From Clostridiales bacterium (GTDB lineage Bacteria; Bacillota; Clostridia; Oscillospirales; Acutalibacteraceae), in contig VSOH01000307.1 in NCBI GenBank assembly GCA_009774735.1, positions 11,136-47,038 of the forward strand: 35,903 bases of DNA. The letters are read 5' to 3'. Below the pieces are notes generated by a model, which did not search any database, was not told the origin of the DNA, and worked only from the letters and a program-made list of their open reading frames with translations. This document shows, piece after piece, positions 32,116 to 35,903 of this stretch (its first letter is position 1; each line of letters begins with the position of its first letter). A program made the translations under genes and the position numbers.

Positions 32116-33055
32116 TTATTCTATACGAAGATTTTTTAAAACAATAGTGCCTTTCTGCGGTACCTTCTTTTTGTGCAGAACAAATTTAATCTCTGATACA
32201 TTACGCCAAAATGAAAGCTCATCACAAAATTGAACTAACGGAAGCATAAAAGCTTTTTCATCGTCATTGAGAAGTATTTCGTGAGACATGTCTATATCGT
32301 TTATTTTTATTTCAACATCAACACAGGTAATGCCGCCATCTGCAAATGCCTCAAAGCATAAATTTCGCTTATTTATGTAATAACTGGTAAAGTCCCGCTT
32401 GCCGTTAAAAATGACAATACTTGATAATTTGCTATCAGTTTCATTAAAATCAACAATTGCCTTTATCATATCACGGTTTGATTCCTTCTTTACAATAACA
32501 CAACCGTCATTTTCGAGATCACCTATGCAATAACTTCTGGAAAATGCCATATTAAATTTTCTGCCATTTTCTATAGAGGTGTTTAAAAATTCATCCCGGG
32601 CTAATTCCCATCGGGTATATGGGATCTCTATTTCAAATTTGTCTTCTAAAAAGACTTTAAAATCATTAAATGATGCTTTTGTCATGCCATCGCATGTTCC
32701 CAGTTTTATACCGATTCTGTTTTTATTGACAACGCCCTGTATATCGTTAAAATCGAAACCTGGCAAAAGTAAACTGAGACTGTCTGATTTTTTCAACCAT
32801 GCAGCACCCATTTCATTTAAACAAACAGGGCTTGAATAATAATTATCTGATAAAAAGAAAATAACATAAATTTGCTCATCAGAAAGTAATGAATTAAGAT
32901 ATTCATATATCTTCAGATACCGGAATTTTGGTGGATGCGACAGAGGTACAAACGATATCTTTTTCAGTAAGACCGATTTTATACATAAAGTTTACAAATG
33001 CCTCTACGATTTTGACATCTTTGCTGGAATGACTCAAAAATAATTTGTATTTCAT
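32116..33055 (-). pseudogene. TIR-domain defence protein, frameshifted
   Basis: From ATG 33055, behind AGGAG, the minus strand reads MKYKLFLSHSSKDVKIVEAF and on to STKIPVSEDI, then TGA at 32903-32905. In another frame the protein continues YEYLNSLLSDEQIYVIFFLS, then SSPVCLNEMGAAWLKKSDSL and LLLPGFDFNDIQGVV, and stays open to 32116. Loss of two bases in a TATATA run (about 32904-32911) explains the break; restored, it has about 313 residues. FLSHSSKD and the Glu of CLNEMGAAW are TIR landmarks, the Glu being the NAD-cleaving residue in active members. The C-terminal half (about 180 residues) is not recognised. Confidence 0.82.
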
Positions 33056-33097
33056 AAAAATCTCCTGTGTGAAAATCTGATATTTTTTCAGGGTATG

Positions 33098-33181
33098 TTA
33101 TATATTTTTTTCCAATTCTCCAATAACTTCATCTAGTACTTTAATATAAGCTTTTGTTCCTTTTCCCTTTTTTATTTTCAT
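33098..33181 (-). CDS. Possible 27-aa peptide upstream of TIR
   Basis: AAAGGAA precedes ATG 33181. The product is MKIKKGKGTKAYIKVLDEVI then GELEKNI. It ends 42 bases before the TIR start, on the same strand. It may be a tiny real gene or the stub of a larger one. Confidence 0.3.
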   Translation of the reverse strand: MKIKKGKGTKAYIKVLDEVIGELEKNI

Positions 33182-33209
33182 TTTAACTTACATTCCTTTC
33201 GCTTCGCTT

Positions 33210-33247
33210 AGGCACAAATAGGCCATGAAATAATAAGCTTTGTGCCT
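33210..33247. terminator. Hairpin near the IS110 left border
   Basis: A perfect 9-bp stem, AGGCACAAA (33210-33218) and TTTGTGCCT (33239-33247), followed on + by TCTTTTACTTTG. Confidence 0.5.
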
Positions 33248-33279
33248 TCTTTTACTTTGTTTCTATGCTATACTCTTCT

Positions 33280-33490
33280 TATGCAGGTACACTACAGAAC
33301 ACGGAGGAGGAAGTAGAATTGATTCCTCCGCTTTTCGGAATAAAGTCCGCATTTTAACATGTGTCGGCTGTCTTTTCAAGCACAAATGAGTGGACATCGA
33401 ATCCGCAACCTAATTATTGTCAAAGCAATTCCTTGGGTTTTTCTTTGCTGGACAGCCAGTCAATGCCTGCTTTTGCATAAGGAGGTTTGT
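33280..33490 (+). ncRNA. Candidate IS110 bridge RNA region
   Basis: IS110-group elements are known to encode a guide (bridge) RNA in the non-coding left end upstream of the transposase. This 210-base stretch lies exactly there. It has a clear stem (CGGAGG at 33301-33306 and TTCCTCCG near 33325-33332, with GGAA/TTCC between) and further GC-richer pairing potential. Loops and guide bases cannot be assigned without the true element ends. Confidence 0.45.
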
Positions 33491-33493
33491 TTT

Positions 33494-34756
33494 ATGTTAT
33501 CTGTCAAACACTTTGTCTGCTGCGGCATGGATGTCCACAAAAAGTTTGTGGTTGCCACCATTGCCATTACAGACTACCGTGGCGTTACTTCTTACATCAA
33601 AAGAAGGTTTGCCACTTTTAACTCTGACCTCAAAGCCCTTAAAAAATGGCTCCTTGACCATAACTGCTCTGAGGTCTGCATGGAATCCACCGGCAAATAC
33701 TGGATCCCTGTTTTCAATATCCTGGAAGATTCCTGCCATGTCGTTGTCGCCAATCCCAAATATGTTCGGGCCATCAAAGGCCAAAAGACAGATGATAAGG
33801 ATTCTGCCTGGATTGCCGACCTTTTTAAATTTGACATCGTTCCTTCCAGTTATATCCCCTGTAAGGAAATCCGTGCTTTGAGGGAGTTGTTCCGATACCG
33901 ACAGAAGCTGATTGGCCACCGCAGCAGCGAAAAAAACCGGTTCCAGAACGCCCTTACCGTTTCCAACATCGCACTTTCTTCCGTACTCACAGACACTTTT
34001 GGGAAATCAGCAATCGCTATTGTTGATTATATCCTCACCTGTGACGTTTTTGACCCAGACTACTGCAAATCCCTGCTTCTTAAAAAGGCGAAGGATAAAG
34101 CGGATGACGTGGTAAAGTCTATTATCGGTTATGAACTGCGTGGTGACCAATCACTTAAGATGAAGGTCTGTAGAAAACACTTCGACTACATTAACGAGTG
34201 TGTTGACACTCTGGAAGAAGCGATTTCAGACCTGTCTAAACCTTACCACAAATTTATCGAACTGGCTACCACAATTCCGGGAATCACAGAAAAATCTGCT
34301 TCCTTTATCATCTCTGAGATCGGAGTGGATATGGTGGTATTCAAATCCTCAAAGCGGTTATGCTCCTGGGCTGGTCTTACCCCTCAAAATAATGAAAGTG
34401 CTGGGAAAAAGAAGAGTGTCCATATCTCAAAAGCTGGGGTTTACTTGAAACCCCTGTTGGTCCAATGTGCTAACGCAGCAATTAAGGATAAAAAGAACCC
34501 TTACTTCAAATACAAATATGACCGTATCAAAAAACGCCGTGGACATAAACGGGCGATCATCGCCATTGCACGCATGATGCTGACCTGCCTGTTCCACATG
34601 TTTTCAAAGCAGGAAGCCTTCAATCCTGCTGATACGGATTATTCGGCTATTCCTGAAGAAATGTATCAGAAGTTTCAGGCACAGTACGATAAGAACGCAA
34701 TCAAAAGGTTGGAGAAGAGAGGCTTTACCATCATCCCTCCTGTTGCAACAGTCTAA
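33494..34756 (+). CDS. IS110-family transposase (DEDD)
   Basis: 420 residues from ATG 33494, chosen over the longer frame from 33359 because AAGGAGG (33479-33485) lies 8 bases upstream. The RuvC-like domain shows CCGMDVHKKFVVATIAI, CMESTGKYWIPVFNILED and TDDKDSAWIADL, the DEDD acidic residues. The C-terminal Transposase_20 domain has TTIPGITEKSASFIISEIG, CSWAGLTPQNNESAGK and the conserved Ser region. The frame is undamaged. It acts with a bridge RNA in studied relatives. Confidence 0.94.
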   Translation: MLSVKHFVCCGMDVHKKFVVATIAITDYRGVTSYIKRRFATFNSDLKALKKWLLDHNCSEVCMESTGKYWIPVFNILEDSCHVVVANPKYVRAIKGQKTDDKDSAWIADLFKFDIVPSSYIPCKEIRALRELFRYRQKLIGHRSSEKNRFQNALTVSNIALSSVLTDTFGKSAIAIVDYILTCDVFDPDYCKSLLLKKAKDKADDVVKSIIGYELRGDQSLKMKVCRKHFDYINECVDTLEEAISDLSKPYHKFIELATTIPGITEKSASFIISEIGVDMVVFKSSKRLCSWAGLTPQNNESAGKKKSVHISKAGVYLKPLLVQCANAAIKDKKNPYFKYKYDRIKKRRGHKRAIIAIARMMLTCLFHMFSKQEAFNPADTDYSAIPEEMYQKFQAQYDKNAIKRLEKRGFTIIPPVATV

Positions 34757-35764
34757 TACCCTCCACTTATAGTACCTTCTTATGAAAGCGGCAGTTTGCT
34801 GGCGCTCTGGTATTATGTTGGCTTTTTTACATTTTTCTTTCAACCTATCTCTAATGTCCTTTAGTTTTGCAATATTTTTATTTATTTTTTCAATATCTCT
34901 TTTCTGAATAGCGATATCGTTTTCTTTCTTTATATTATCTAATTTTTTTCCTTTTAGTTGTTCTTCTTCATATTCTCTTTTAACGGAGTTTGCCTGTCTG
35001 TTCTGTTTAGCGTTGGCCAAATAACAGATACCTTTTGCAATAGATGGAGGGCTCACGGTATTGCCTCCTATTGTTATCTCTCCACCAAATATTATACACA
35101 TAAGAAGAACTATTCCGACAGCATTATTTGTTATAAATTCAATTCCGGCAGTAATAGTAAGAATAATAAATCCCGGTGAACACAATTTTATTTTAATATA
35201 GGAATCCAAAGAGTTTTCAAAACCAAGTATTTCTCTGATTCCTAATAATAAATCAGTTAAATCATCAAAATAATAATATTCGGCTTCTGTATGAATATTG
35301 ATATGTAACTTATCACCTACCAATACTAACCCATTTAATAAATTATAGACCTCTTCCTTATTACATATTACTGATAAGGCTTTGTTCTTTCCGATAGCAT
35401 ATTCAATTTCTGCCTGCAAATCTTCGCTTAAATCTTCTAATTCAAGTATGGGCATACATTTTTTTATTCTGAAACCGTCATTAAATAATTCAATCACTTC
35501 AGCTAAAAATGCTATTTGACCATTTGTAAACAGTATTTTGTCTGATATATTTATATCAACAAAAACACTAAAATTTTCTTTTATAACTTGTTGTTTTATT
35601 TGTATATTTCCAATTTCCCAATACCCATATTCTTCCTGTTCTATTTGTTCGGCATAAACCATAACTATATCTTTATTAGAATAAAATTTTTGTATGTATA
35701 AAATATCGCAGATATCTCTTTTGTCATCTCTATCATTTTGTTCATATTGAACTTCAGACTGCAT
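34604..35764 (-). pseudogene. Membrane/coiled-coil protein interrupted by IS110
   Basis: From ATG 35764, behind CGAGGA, the frame makes sense to about residue 320. It has an N-terminal soluble domain (QSEVQYEQNDRDDKRDICDI), two membrane segments (FIILTITAGIEFITNN, AVGIVLLMCIIFGG) and a Lys/Glu coiled coil (DIEKINKNIAKLKDIRDRLK). The last 60-70 residues are antisense of the IS110 3' end, so the natural C-terminus has been cut off near 34820. A short minus frame KEGTKLIISWPICA and stop at about 33208-33250, left of the IS, could be the lost tail. The family is not recognised. Confidence 0.6.
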
Positions 35765-35903
35765 AAGTTTTCCTCGTTTTTCAAATTATTACTATAATAT
35801 ATTTCTTTTTAAGAAATAAACTACAATAATCGTCATTAATAATTTCCTAATTTTAAGAATATATTTAAGCTGATATATTGTCAATAACTGTAAAGGAACT
35901 TTT

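Larger units (their letters stand above)
33255..34815 (+). mobile_element. IS110-family insertion sequence (approximate ends)
   Basis: An intact IS110 transposase lies with about 240 bases of non-coding left end and a short right end. IS110 elements lack reliable terminal inverted repeats, so the borders are estimates. The left border is where the possible C-terminal remnant ends near 33250. The right border is where the minus-strand host gene stops making sense, about 34760-34820. The size of about 1.55 kb fits the family. Confidence 0.7.

Noticed and set aside
33497-33919. 140-codon minus-strand frame within IS110
   Set aside because: It is antisense to the transposase catalytic domain, with no independent support.

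Overview
The window looks like a low-GC Clostridia chromosome, most likely Lachnospiraceae-like. This is inferred from the AT-rich backbone, strong GGAGG ribosome sites, an Agr-type peptide with a YxQPK-like tail, a XerS-like recombinase, and IS66/IS110 elements. It is an accessory region. No housekeeping gene, rRNA or tRNA was seen. Base composition is mosaic: the IS66 element (956-3785) and the agr block (about 10590-13300) are clearly richer in G+C than the genes around them.

Layout. (1) 1-8110 is a RiPP (ribosomally made, modified peptide) locus. It has two near-identical tandem 34-residue precursors with a CGCSCG core, a small secreted protein, an IS66 element inserted with a perfect 8-bp target duplication, a radical SAM/SPASM maturase, a pair of M16-type peptidases (one without the zinc motif, one with it), and a second secreted protein. 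The enzyme set resembles subtilosin AlbA plus AlbE/AlbF. (2) 8172-10385 is a second peptide locus. It holds a radical SAM maturase that may be CcpM-like, a 31-codon ORF, a 77-residue six-cysteine precursor and a strong terminator. (3) 10606-13380 is an agr quorum-sensing block: an XRE regulator with an in-frame TAG, an AgrA-like LytTR regulator, an AgrC-like kinase and an AgrD-like autoinducer precursor. No agrB is present. (4) 13474-15728 carries hypothetical genes and a 5'-truncated integrase. (5) 15831-25300 is a third, self-contained peptide cassette. It has a secreted DUF4097-like protein, a 28-residue two-cysteine precursor, a radical SAM/SPASM enzyme, an ABC ATPase plus FtsX-type permease, an OmpR/histidine-kinase pair and an ABC half-exporter. 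Its promoter region carries two 9-bp repeats spaced like an AgrA/LytTR binding site, which suggests control by the agr block about 5 kb upstream. (6) 25361-35903 is a degraded mobile and defence zone. It includes a XerS-like integrase, a DUF6414-like gene, VapBC, relics of several genes, two families of palindromic repeats, a frameshifted TIR-domain gene, and an IS110 element that appears to cut a membrane/coiled-coil gene.

How the parts fit. Three unrelated radical SAM peptide systems lie within 25 kb, with a quorum-sensing module between them. The third system has its own exporter, likely immunity transporter and sensor pair but no leader peptidase. The first has peptidases but no visible exporter. 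The two integrase copies (15249-15728 on +, 25758-26837 on -) bracket the third cassette in inverted orientation, which suggests how it was acquired or could rearrange. All assignments come from reading motifs and context; no database search was run.
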